Origin: RGIG7213 sp045544195
GTDB lineage: Bacteria; Bacillota; Clostridia; Oscillospirales; CAG-272
Length of the DNA stretch: 64,000 nt
Reading direction: 5' to 3'
NCBI GenBank assembly: GCA_045544195.1
Contig: JAZPYO010000033.1
Coordinates: 32,344-96,343, forward strand
Each line of letters opens with the position of its first letter. Within the stretch, counting starts at the first letter, position 1. A program made the translations under genes and the position numbers. Below the pieces are notes generated by a model. The model saw only the letters and a list, made by a program, of their open reading frames with translations. It had not been told where the DNA came from and did not search any database. Positions 38,501 to 44,731 of the stretch are shown here, one piece after another.

Positions 38501-39407
38501 TTCCGCACAGTAATCCATCGTATTTATTTGAAATGTAATATTGCTCTATCTTCTGCAATGCTTCATCGCCGTCGCCGTCTATCAGCGTTGTTATGACGGC
38601 AAGCGTTTTTACACCGCTTGGCAGACAGTCAGAGCGAAGAGCCATCTTTACCTTCGGCGAAAACAGCCTTGAGTATGAATAATTTACAAGATATACGGAG
38701 CATTCATAAAGCGGAAAAAGCGAAAAAATAAACGGAGCTACGGCGTAATAGCTGAATGGCTTGAATATCAATACGCCCTCTGATACAGCAAGCAACACAG
38801 TTATTGCTATTATCAGCGGGAAATACAGCTTTTTTGATATACGGTGCTGACCGCTCATAAGAATTTGCGTAAGGCTGCCTTGCGGTATCTGCCTTAGAGC
38901 CTTTATGCTTGTTGTTTTATTCTTTTTTGCGTAACGCTCCAGATACTCAACATACAACGCTCTGGTTGAAGCGTTGCTTTTTTTATAGTCGGGAAAGGTC
39001 AGAAGCATTCTTTGCAATTCGCTGTAATTCTGATATATTGCCCCATAGTCAAAATAGCCTGAGCGATCAAGAAAGCCTATTGCCTCAGCGCGTTTTTTTC
39101 CGTCTGCTATGGCGAGTATACAGCAAAATACGATAAGTGAATGAAGCATCTTCAGCTCTGCATCTGTCATTGACAATGCCTTTATCTCATTACAAAGCTC
39201 CTTTTCGGTTATTTCATAGCCGTATCTTTCAAGCAGTATTCTGAGCAGCTCAAAATTCGGAAATGAGCTTTCCTTGCACATTTCAATATTTCCCTGAGCA
39301 ATGCTTGACCTTTGGGCTATAAACCAATAGTTTTCAGATATGCTGTCATCGTATTTGATAACGGACATACATCTTTTTATTTTTTTGAGTATATCGACCC
39401 TTTTCAT
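32532..39407 (-). CDS. Cyclic beta-1,2-glucan synthetase-like GT84/GH94 protein (NdvB type)
   Basis: 2291 residues, the largest gene here. Hydrophobic helices at about 196–243 precede a glycosyltransferase domain (ITLDFDT at 397–402, HDVVEG at 510–515, RWVRGD at 545–550), then further helices at about 589–780. The second half has carbohydrate-phosphorylase architecture: beta-sandwich domains and an (alpha/alpha)6 barrel with GDWNDGMN (acid Asp near 2006) and the late motif GWTWYTASASWY. This is the domain order of NdvB/Cgs, which builds cyclic beta-1,2-glucans using a GH94 domain for length control. NdvB proteins have about 2800 residues, so parts are shorter here. Alone in its transcript. 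Confidence 0.85.
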   Translation of the reverse strand: MKRVDILKKIKRCMSVIKYDDSISENYWFIAQRSSIAQGNIEMCKESSFPNFELLRILLERYGYEITEKELCNEIKALSMTDAELKMLHSLIVFCCILAIADGKKRAEAIGFLDRSGYFDYGAIYQNYSELQRMLLTFPDYKKSNASTRALYVEYLERYAKKNKTTSIKALRQIPQGSLTQILMSGQHRISKKLYFPLIIAITVLLAVSEGVLIFKPFSYYAVAPFIFSLFPLYECSVYLVNYSYSRLFSPKVKMALRSDCLPSGVKTLAVITTLIDGDGDEALQKIEQYYISNKYDGLLCGILADLPDSDKAYSEKDEQIISALSEKIKALCEKHGDVFFLFYRGRRYSITQGRFIAPERKRGAVLQMCRLLYTGQGDINICGNAEALSGVKYLITLDFDTVMMPHTARRLTCVMEHPANKAVFDANGRIVRGHGILQPCVDTVFVNGKSAFSLMSSGNGGVQSYSNARFDIYEEIFKKGIFCGKGIINCEAFYKAVYGVLPDEKILSHDVVEGCLCNAGMIPDISFYDTTPSNALSYYKRLERWVRGDVQTYVSFCGKYIKKKNEKIKNPLNSFDKYKLFDNVRRDLVPFFAVLAMICASLAMRHICTCIAVFSLFYLGIPTVVSLFECLYSGAFGVKRKFYSFTVSQFWYNILFLLFRTVSLGYDAYIGISACIRSLWRLYVSGEHLLDWVCASKAEKSLKGGFLSYLIKGAFSVVTGVFFLLFVPYGIYRSVGLCLALSPVVLYILKKSPKKDILPAPTQKQRKAVERYAGDMWRYFEYTVNSESNYLPVDNVSYISGEKIAYHTSPTNIGMYLMSVIAAYDFALIDAASAIQRIEKTVSTVEHLKKYKGNLYNWYDVRTVNTLSDFVSFVDSGNFLCALVCVEATLMTLDCPRSLLQRIRRIIDSTDLACMYDESACMFYIGIDEKNGVTANNHYDIYMSEARTGDYLAFAMGKINSDCLSNTHREVISQNGYIGLASWTGTAFEYFMPSLFLPRMSGSLENEALKFAYRIQRQNAVRCADKPYVYGMSESCYFELDGDMNYQYKAHGSQQLGLKNGLWEDTVISPYSSFLMLCMSGDVLKNLAYLERYGAYGNFGFYEAVEFTKSRIGSGFALVKCYMSHHIGMSMVAAANFIFDGIFVKRFTSDIYIKSSLYSLYEKIPTEQAPYKHRKNEQSNVCELVKHKQDQSCCIISNGLCRLSVSNGSISLDYGDICISENEKEYGKLRLFSDINGKSVCINEGKCVCSDAVSLFNADNIASASMTVSGDKSVFCIDASAPCADSIRMEFAPVMTSRAEYVSHISYSRLFVTVKCENGILIYRRKKNNKQFYVCIAAIENGHSKGFEYRCENNGRYYPSNENTEFFCPVTPIADICVKGEKTCFLISCGYDLQRAIEQIYEISNVSDITQRNKEQISQLNKTVFHNGFYSDDVMYAYLNRTYRPSVKTDKSFYGVHTLWKYGISADNPIMVLDIRCEYLSKVAPFSVLTAVATHKSMLIKGAKYDTVILYTENNEYNRENEQTLKHVLKSMGALSLLNQKNGIFLVRCDDEKEKELFVDISFYPHIPHKSVLHGEEKSICVESDNENICDIVDGSVRIAGPLLKMPWSYVYANESFGTLVMHNSLGYSWYGNSRMGKLTEHTCDVLQYGAENIYLECDGELYDVLKCCEKTVFHSEQAEYIANVCTLRITVQVCCDAKYPEKHVCVKITNFKQKSVNCEICYKADIICGENARSYGALSGMTTDKLLCVTDVYGNMPDCLLYSDKGSISEFNGRSGALRCLLKIKALSSCKIEYTFGVRHTHISRSKIFDKEAQLYKKALDEYLDVYVLETSDKNLDMMFNKFAKYQSLYCRVYARCGFYQTSGAFGFRDQLQDMLCVMYSYPEYAREHILLCAAHQYLQGDVMHWWHPDPSKDEMGIRTRISDDLLWLPFVVERYIRITGDETVLFTPVSYLSSPSLEEWENDRYEKAEKTVEKESLYAHCVRALNASLTFGQNGLPLFKSGDWNDGMNNVKGESVWLGWFMCSVLDKMAYMADIAKDSDGKKQYTELRRTLMARIENIAFNGKYYIRGTYSDGAVLGDNNTGCDVDIIVQAFAAMYGEDEKRKLLCMKHAENVLYDKENGILRLFYPPFDDSDRYSGYICDYPPGIRENGGQYTHGAIWGAMGFFHAGMNDTAYNVLKSVNPLVRYESKHLAEKYKGESYVLAADIYDNSYSRARCGWTWYTASASWYFVAVLEGLLGYEENDGKISAHPRYCKDFSHFKLTVKKNSKIITVTGKKGHETKITSSDA

Positions 39408-39503
39408 ACCGACGTACCTTTCAAAAACAGAATAGTATTAATAATAAAATTATTTCCTGTATTGCATTTTTTATGCAAAAGTCTTTTTTATATATTGCAC
39501 AGT

Positions 39504-39534
39504 ATGACAAATTACTCACCGAAGGTGGTATACA
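39504..39534 (+). promoter_or_regulatory. Possible spoIIGA promoter with long spacer
   Basis: ATGACA at 39504–39509 and TATACA at 39529–39534 lie 19 bases apart, 33 bases before the TTG start. In Bacillus the spoIIG promoter also has an over-long spacer and needs Spo0A. No clear Spo0A box is visible, so this is tentative. Confidence 0.35.
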
Positions 39535-39566
39535 ATAATACCAGAAAGAAAAAAGGAGACATTCCA

Positions 39567-40403
39567 TTGAAAACTACCGTATACGGCGATGTTTTATTCT
39601 TGATAAATCTTTCCATGGATTTTCTGTCGCTTTTCATAAGCGGGAGAATACTTCATCTTGAGTGTAAAAGCAGATATCTTTTGATAGCATCGGTCATAGG
39701 CGGTGTGTACGGAGTTCTTGCGCTGCTTATTAAAAGCACTCTTCTGGGTGTTATACTGAACACATCGGTATACATAGCTATGTGCCTTATTGCGTATCCG
39801 AAGGTATCTATGAGAGTTTTTTTAAAGCTTTGCGTATTGTTTTATGGTGTTTCTCTTTTGTGCGGGGGAGCGGTTACCGCCTTTTATTCATTTTTCGATA
39901 AGATACTGCACAATATTCCGCTAAGCTCTCAAAGCGCGGGTAAAGCAAAAATACCGATATGGCTGTTTTTTGCTTTGATCGCGCTGTGCGGTGTGCTTTC
40001 TTATGTAACGGGCAGGATCTTCGCAGGCGGAAAAAACGAAAAATACGTTGATTTTTCAATAACCGTAAACGGAAAAACGAGCCGTCTGCACACTCTGTGC
40101 GACAGCGGAAACCTGCTTACAGAGCCTATCACATCGACACCTGTTATAGTCGTGTGCGAAAAATGGTTCAGGGAAAATATCGGCTTTCGTCAAGAGGACA
40201 TACTTAAAGTACCTTATCTTATGTCAAAGCTGAGATACATACCGTCGTCAACCCCGACGGGCGAGTGTATGCTCATCGGAATACTGCCCGACAGAATAAT
40301 ACTCACAAAAGAAAAAACCGCCGTAAAGGCGGTGATCGCAATAGCTCAAAGCGGTGAATTTACGGATTTTGACGGTATAGCCCCAATATGTCTTATACCG
40401 TAG
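39567..40403 (+). CDS. spoIIGA: Sporulation sigma-E factor processing peptidase SpoIIGA
   Basis: 278 residues from TTG 39567, chosen because AAAAGGAG lies at 39551–39558 and the resulting N-terminus begins MKTTVYGDVLFLINLSMDFL like other SpoIIGA proteins; upstream in-frame ATGs would add unrelated residues. Five N-terminal helices fill residues 5–150, followed by a cytoplasmic aspartic protease domain with LCDSGNLL (Asp179-Ser-Gly). It cleaves the pro-peptide from sigma-E in the mother cell. Located 17 bases before its substrate gene. Confidence 0.9.
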   Translation: MKTTVYGDVLFLINLSMDFLSLFISGRILHLECKSRYLLIASVIGGVYGVLALLIKSTLLGVILNTSVYIAMCLIAYPKVSMRVFLKLCVLFYGVSLLCGGAVTAFYSFFDKILHNIPLSSQSAGKAKIPIWLFFALIALCGVLSYVTGRIFAGGKNEKYVDFSITVNGKTSRLHTLCDSGNLLTEPITSTPVIVVCEKWFRENIGFRQEDILKVPYLMSKLRYIPSSTPTGECMLIGILPDRIILTKEKTAVKAVIAIAQSGEFTDFDGIAPICLIP

Positions 40404-40420
40404 AGCAGAAAGGAAAGAAT

Positions 40421-41119
40421 ATGATAATAACTCACTTTATTGAAAAAATATTCGGACTTAAGGCAAAAAGAACGTCCGTTTTTTACATAAACGGATCACA
40501 GACGCTTCCCCCTCCGCTATCGCCTGAGGAAGAAAACGAAATACTTCAAAGGCTTGCAAGCGAGCCTCAGCTTAAGGGCGTGCTGATAGAACGAAATCTC
40601 CGCCTTGTAGTATACATAGCCAAAAAATTTGAAAGCACGGGCATCGGTATTGAGGATCTTATTTCAATAGGCACGATAGGTCTTATAAAGTCGGTAAACA
40701 CGTATAACGTTGAAAAAAACATAAAGCTCGCCACGTATTCCTCACGGTGCATCGAAAATGAAATACTGATGTATATACGGAAAAACAATGCCTCGCGTAA
40801 CGAAATGTCGCTTGATGAGCCGTTGAACGTGGATCATGACGGAAACGAGCTTTTGGTGTGCGATGTTATAGGAAGCGATACTGACACGGTTTCCGGCGGT
40901 ATTGAGCAGGACGAAGAAAGAGATATGATAAACAAAATGGTAAACTCGTTAGCCCCCCGTGAGCGTGAGATAATCCGTTTAAGGTTCGGGCTTGACGGCA
41001 AAAAGGAGCTGACGCAAAAGGAAACGGCGGACGCTCTGGGAATATCGCAATCTTATATTTCACGGCTTGAAAAAAAGATAATCAAAAAGCTGAAGCGTGA
41101 GCTTGAAAGCACGCTTTAA
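40421..41119 (+). CDS. sigE: Sporulation sigma factor, pro-sigma-E
   Basis: 232 residues from ATG 40421 (GAAAGGAAAG upstream). The first about 25 residues (MIITHFIEKIFGLKAKRTS) form the amphipathic pro-sequence removed by SpoIIGA; FYINGSQTLPPPLSPEEE is typical of sigma-E. Region 2 (DLISIGTIGLIKSVNTYN) and region 4 (LTQKETADALGISQSYISR) are complete. In Bacillus sigG follows; here a convergent Gfo/Idh gene overlaps the last four bases instead. Confidence 0.95.
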   Translation: MIITHFIEKIFGLKAKRTSVFYINGSQTLPPPLSPEEENEILQRLASEPQLKGVLIERNLRLVVYIAKKFESTGIGIEDLISIGTIGLIKSVNTYNVEKNIKLATYSSRCIENEILMYIRKNNASRNEMSLDEPLNVDHDGNELLVCDVIGSDTDTVSGGIEQDEERDMINKMVNSLAPREREIIRLRFGLDGKKELTQKETADALGISQSYISRLEKKIIKKLKRELESTL

Positions 41120-42072
41120 TCCTCACAGGGATAATGCAGACCCCACTTTTCTCTCATATAAGTCATACTTTTCATAACGCTGTACGTATTTTCAAAATGC
41201 ATATTACTTCCGTTTTCAAATGCCTGTATCTCATACAGAAGGGCATCTGATGCTTTTCCTGATGAAAATACCTCTGTTTTTCCGTCATTGTATACGATAA
41301 GTGCCTTGTCTGCTCTCGGATAATCCTGTATTTCTATATACGCATCATCACACGATATGACGGCTCTTTTCGGCAGCTTCGAATGAAGCGATACGGTAAC
41401 TGTGCTTATCTGCCCGCCGCAACGCTTTATAACTGCGCCGAATGACTCGTCAACTGCGCTCGGAGCTTTTGTTACATTTGAATCGATACTGCATATTTCA
41501 CCCGTCGAATACATACTTTCAAGTGCTAAAGCGTACACGCCGATATCAAGCATAGCTCCGCCCGCGTATTCCATACTGAAAAATCTGTTTGACATATCGT
41601 ACGGCTTTGTACTTCCGAAATTCACCTGTATGAGATTGACCTTGCCGAATGCGCCGCCCTTCACCCTTTCGGAAAGCTGACGGTGCAGGGGCATATTGTA
41701 TACGGTCATCGCCTCCGCAAGCCTTAACGAGCGTTCGTTTGCAATACCACACAAATCGTCAAGCTGTGATATGTTCATAACGATAGCCTTTTCGCACAGT
41801 ACGTTTTTTCCGCTTAAAAGGCACGCTTTTATGTGCTGTGCGTGAACGCTGTGAGGCGTTGCGATATATACGTTTTCAATGCTTTCATCACGGCAAAGAG
41901 CATCAAATCTTTCGTATACCGTATCTATTCCGTATTTTTTCGCAAATTCGGATGCCCTTTCAAAATTACGGCTGTAAAGTCCGTTTATTCTTCTTCCGCT
42001 TTCAACGAGCTTTTGCGCCATATCGCCGCCTGCCCATCCGCAGCCGATAAATGCCCACGTTTTATTTTTCAT
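41116..42072 (-). CDS. Gfo/Idh/MocA-family oxidoreductase
   Basis: 318 residues from ATG 42072; GAAAGG lies at 42085–42080 and an adjacent ATG at 42075 is an equal alternative. An upstream in-frame ATG at 42117 would lie close to the tRNA promoter and add residues unlike the family. Motifs: WAFIGCGWAGGDMAQ (Rossmann), YIATPHSVH and CEKAIVMN, which keeps the catalytic Glu-Lys pair missing in the first Gfo/Idh protein at the left edge. Substrate unknown. Convergent with sigE with a four-base overlap. Confidence 0.87.
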   Translation of the reverse strand: MKNKTWAFIGCGWAGGDMAQKLVESGRRINGLYSRNFERASEFAKKYGIDTVYERFDALCRDESIENVYIATPHSVHAQHIKACLLSGKNVLCEKAIVMNISQLDDLCGIANERSLRLAEAMTVYNMPLHRQLSERVKGGAFGKVNLIQVNFGSTKPYDMSNRFFSMEYAGGAMLDIGVYALALESMYSTGEICSIDSNVTKAPSAVDESFGAVIKRCGGQISTVTVSLHSKLPKRAVISCDDAYIEIQDYPRADKALIVYNDGKTEVFSSGKASDALLYEIQAFENGSNMHFENTYSVMKSMTYMREKWGLHYPCED

Positions 42073-42110
42073 CATTTTGCCTTTCAAAATAAGTTTTTTT
42101 AAAAAAGCAC

Positions 42111-42139
42111 TTGACAAATGCTCTTTTTTTTGGTATTAT
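42111..42139 (+). promoter_or_regulatory. Promoter of tRNA-Thr
   Basis: TTGACA at 42111–42116 and TATTAT at 42134–42139 with a 17-base spacer; the tRNA begins 12 bases after the -10. Confidence 0.85.
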
Positions 42140-42150
42140 ACAGGTGTTGT

Positions 42151-42226
42151 GCTGCTATGGCTCAGCTGGCAGAGCACATCCTTGGTAAGGATGAGGTCGA
42201 CAGTTCGACTCTGTCTAGCAGCTCCA
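42151..42226 (+). tRNA. tRNA-Thr (anticodon GGT), CCA encoded
   Basis: A 7-bp acceptor stem GCTGCTA (42151–42157) with TAGCAGC (42216–42222), discriminator T, and genomically encoded CCA at 42224–42226. The anticodon stem CATCC/GGATG (42177–42181, 42189–42193) presents GGT at 42184–42186; the T loop TTCGACT is canonical. It reads Thr codons ACC/ACT. Own promoter and terminator, so a single-gene unit. Confidence 0.97.
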
Positions 42227-42261
42227 AAGCATCGGATCTTAACTGATCTGATGCTTTTTGT
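42227..42261 (+). terminator. Terminator of tRNA-Thr
   Basis: AAGCATCGGATC (42227–42238) pairs with GATCTGATGCTT (42245–42256) with one G·T pair and is followed by TTTG and TTTTT. Confidence 0.85.
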
Positions 42262-42293
42262 TTTTAAAAGCAAGTATATCGATTCTGATTTAT

Positions 42294-42329
42294 AAAAAAA
42301 GACGGTTTTTTTCAAAATCGTCTTTTTTC
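42294..42329 (-). terminator. Terminator after ychF
   Basis: GACGGTTTT (42301–42309) pairs with AAAATCGTC (42314–42322) with one G·T pair; flanking A and T runs let it act on both strands. It lies 10 bases beyond the ychF stop. Confidence 0.75.
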
Positions 42330-42338
42330 TGTTGATAT

Positions 42339-43436
42339 TTATACGTTAAATCTGAACAAAGTAACATCGCCGTCACGCATTACGTATTCCTTGCCCTCAC
42401 TGCGTATCAAGCCCTTTTCTCTTGCAACGGTCATATTTTTGCCGCACTGAACAAGATCGTCAAAGCCGATTATCTCCGCGCGGATAAAGCCGCGTTCAAA
42501 GTCGGAATGTATCTTGCCTGCCGCCCCGGGAGCTTTAGTTCCCTGCTTTATCGTCCACGCTCTTACCTCCTGAGGACCTGCCGTTAAGAAGCTGATAAGA
42601 CCGAGCAGCTTATAGCTTGCCTTGATAAGTCTGTCAAGGCCGCTTTGTCCCATTCCAAGCTCCTGCAAAAACGCCTTTGCTTCCTCATCGTCAAGCGCTG
42701 CGATCTCAAATTCAAGCTCTGCGCAAACGGGGATTATTTCAGAGCCTTCCTCAGATGCGTATTTCTTAAGCTCTGCATAATTGCTGTTGTCAACGGGCTC
42801 GGACGATACCTCATCCTCTGAAACGTTGGCTGCGTAAATTACGGGCTTTGCGGAAAGCAGAGGAAGAGTTGCGAGTATTTCACGCTCATCATCGTCCATT
42901 TGCATACAGCGCGCAGTCTTGCCGCTGTCAAGATGTGCGGAGAGCTTTTTAAGAAACTCTATTTCGGGCAGTATCGACTTATCTGCCTTAAGGAGCTTTT
43001 CGTCCTTATCAATACGCTTCTGAACTATCTCCATATCGGACAGAACGAGCTCTGTATTTATCGTTTCAACGTCACGAAGAGAGTTAACGTCGCCCTCAAC
43101 GTGAATGATATTTTCATTTTCAAAGCATCTTACAACGTGTACTATTGCATCGACCTCACGAATGTGGGACAAAAATTTATTGCCCAAGCCCTCGCCGTGC
43201 GAGGCGCCCTTTACAAGACCTGCAATATCGACAAACTCTATAACTGCGGGGGTGTACTTTTGCGGTGAATACATTTCAGCAAGCACGTCAAGACGGTGAT
43301 CGGGCACGGGAACGACGCCCACGTTCGGCTCTATCGTACAGAAGGGGTAGTTTGCACATTCTGCCCCTGCTTTTGTTATTGCATTAAAAAGCGTACTTTT
43401 TCCAACGTTAGGAAGACCTACTATACCAAGCTTCAT
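42339..43436 (-). CDS. ychF: Redox-regulated ATPase YchF (Obg-like)
   Basis: 365 residues, full length. G1 GLPNVGKSTLFN, G3 DIAGLVKGASHGEGLG, a NVSEDE in place of the usual NKxD (the reason the family prefers ATP), a coiled-coil at about 130–200 and a C-terminal TGS domain with RGFIRAEIIGFDDL. It binds ribosomes and is linked to oxidative stress response. Monocistronic. Confidence 0.95.
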   Translation of the reverse strand: MKLGIVGLPNVGKSTLFNAITKAGAECANYPFCTIEPNVGVVPVPDHRLDVLAEMYSPQKYTPAVIEFVDIAGLVKGASHGEGLGNKFLSHIREVDAIVHVVRCFENENIIHVEGDVNSLRDVETINTELVLSDMEIVQKRIDKDEKLLKADKSILPEIEFLKKLSAHLDSGKTARCMQMDDDEREILATLPLLSAKPVIYAANVSEDEVSSEPVDNSNYAELKKYASEEGSEIIPVCAELEFEIAALDDEEAKAFLQELGMGQSGLDRLIKASYKLLGLISFLTAGPQEVRAWTIKQGTKAPGAAGKIHSDFERGFIRAEIIGFDDLVQCGKNMTVAREKGLIRSEGKEYVMRDGDVTLFRFNV

Positions 43437-43509
43437 AAATAATAATTCCTTATCTTTAATAAATATTTCCTGCTTGATTATATCACCTTAAAACGAATTT
43501 GTCAATACA

Positions 43510-43690
43510 AAACGGGCTGTTGCATCAAGGAATAGTAAAAAGTAAACGCCTCGTCCCCGTTTTCAAAGTAAGATCAGTTGCAACGATTCTTTATGCAGAA
43601 TTGACAGGCGTAAGAGCGTTCGCACAACACAGAAAACGCCTCGTCCCGTTGGGGGGGACGGGCGAGGCGTAACACCTTCGGTGTTATTAA
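43510..43690. repeat. Non-coding GC-rich hairpin element, possible dispersed repeat
   Basis: In an AT-rich gap, AAACGCCTCGTCCC occurs twice in direct orientation (43543–43556 and 43633–43646) and once inverted (GGGCGAGGCGT, 43660–43670). The second copy and the inverted copy form a large hairpin around a G7 tract at 43651–43657; next to it TAACACC-TTC-GGTGTTA (43670–43686) forms another. Base composition differs sharply from the flanks. No open frame in it is convincing. It looks like a mobile or dispersed palindromic repeat, which needs comparison with the rest of the genome. Confidence 0.5.
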
Positions 43691-44457
43691 AGAAATAACA
43701 TTTCGATGGAGACATAACCGTGGGCGCTGCACGTGAATGTAAAGAGTTCCGTTTCGGAATATACCATGAAAACGTATTTTTCAAATTCAGGAGTATATCC
43801 GAGTGCTACATATCTTTCCGCATATTCCCTTATAGCACTTACAAAATCGTCATTATCTTCAAAGTATATCATTTTATAATTTTTGACTTTAAAATAAGTT
43901 GAATCTTCTTTTTTACTTTTCCAATTCGCTTCCTCATCGCTGAAAGGCAAAGGTATGGGGAGCAGGTTTTCAAATCCGTGCTTGCCCCACTCTGAATAGT
44001 CTACGTTCGGGTCTTGTCCCGGGGCGGTGGTTGCAGGGGCTTTTGTGTCCTCTTCGGGCTTTGTCGTTACCTCTGATGTCGTATCTTCAACGGGTGCTTC
44101 CGTCTCGGGTGCTTTAGTTGTATCCTCTGCTGGAGCTGACGTTTCGGGGGCTTTCGTCGTTTGCACGATTATCTGCGGCTGTTTTGTTTCAGGTGCGTCT
44201 GTTACCGTTACCTCTGTAACGATGGCATTTGTCGCACTGTCCTCAATAGGCTCGCTTTCGTCGGGTGTGTCTGTCTGACGGTCTGTTGCCTTTTCCGTCT
44301 CTCCTTCGGTTGCTTGGGGTGCATTTGTCTGTGTTGCCTCAGTTGCCGCACTTGTGTTTTCTTTCGTTGCATCATCATCGCCCTCACAGGAAGCAAATGA
44401 CAACGCCATAGAGAAAACAAGTGCCAATGAAACAGTTGAAATAAACGCTTTTTTCAT
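43687..44457 (-). CDS. Secreted lipoprotein with Thr/Glu/Pro-rich linker
   Basis: 256 residues. Signal peptide with lipobox ALSFASC (Cys24 lipidation), then a low-complexity stretch at about 25–155 built on repeats like TKAPETxAP and TEAT, typical of extended surface linkers. The C-terminal 100 residues form a small domain (NLLPIPLPFSDEEANW, YFEDNDDFVSAIREYAERY, ending VSIEMLFL) that I do not recognise but resembles small-domain tails seen repeatedly in Ruminococcus lipoproteins. The stop lies at the edge of the hairpin element. Monocistronic. Function unknown. Confidence 0.8.
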   Translation of the reverse strand: MKKAFISTVSLALVFSMALSFASCEGDDDATKENTSAATEATQTNAPQATEGETEKATDRQTDTPDESEPIEDSATNAIVTEVTVTDAPETKQPQIIVQTTKAPETSAPAEDTTKAPETEAPVEDTTSEVTTKPEEDTKAPATTAPGQDPNVDYSEWGKHGFENLLPIPLPFSDEEANWKSKKEDSTYFKVKNYKMIYFEDNDDFVSAIREYAERYVALGYTPEFEKYVFMVYSETELFTFTCSAHGYVSIEMLFL

Positions 44458-44680
44458 ATTTGGCTCTCCTTTTTAGTAATGATTTTTTATCAGTGATAAA
44501 AAACAGTATACCACAAGATATGCCAAAAACAAGACGTTAATAAAGTCTTAATATGTAAAAAAAAAAAAAACGAAATGTTAACGATTTAATAACAAGTGCG
44601 AGTGTCTCAACACAACATATAGTGTTTGCCCCACCCGCGCCGTTTCGTTTTTATATACTGTGCGCAAGAACGGATATAAG
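44458..44680. other. Gene-free region upstream of the lipoprotein gene
   Basis: No credible gene. It must contain the lipoprotein promoter on the minus strand; AGGAGAG at 44472–44466 is the lipoprotein ribosome site. A run of 14 A residues (44557–44570) is the longest homopolymer in the window. Confidence 0.6.
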
Positions 44681-44722
44681 GAAAAATCTGCTGCAAGCAC
44701 GCTTTTCGCACTTGCAGCAGAT
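44681..44722 (-). terminator. Terminator after the acyl-CoA synthetase gene
   Basis: A 12-bp perfect outer stem (ATCTGCTGCAAG, 44686–44697, with CTTGCAGCAGAT, 44711–44722) closes a short loop; on the minus strand it ends in TTTTTCC. It lies 10 bases past the stop. Confidence 0.82.
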
Positions 44723-44731
44723 CATTTATTT

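Noticed and set aside
40421..42072. Missing sigG downstream of sigE
   Set aside because: Gene order differs among Clostridia; absence from this window says nothing about the genome.
43563..43784. 73-codon leftward open frame in the GC-rich hairpin element
   Set aside because: It overlaps the lipoprotein end and runs across the palindrome; composition and lack of a ribosome site argue against coding.
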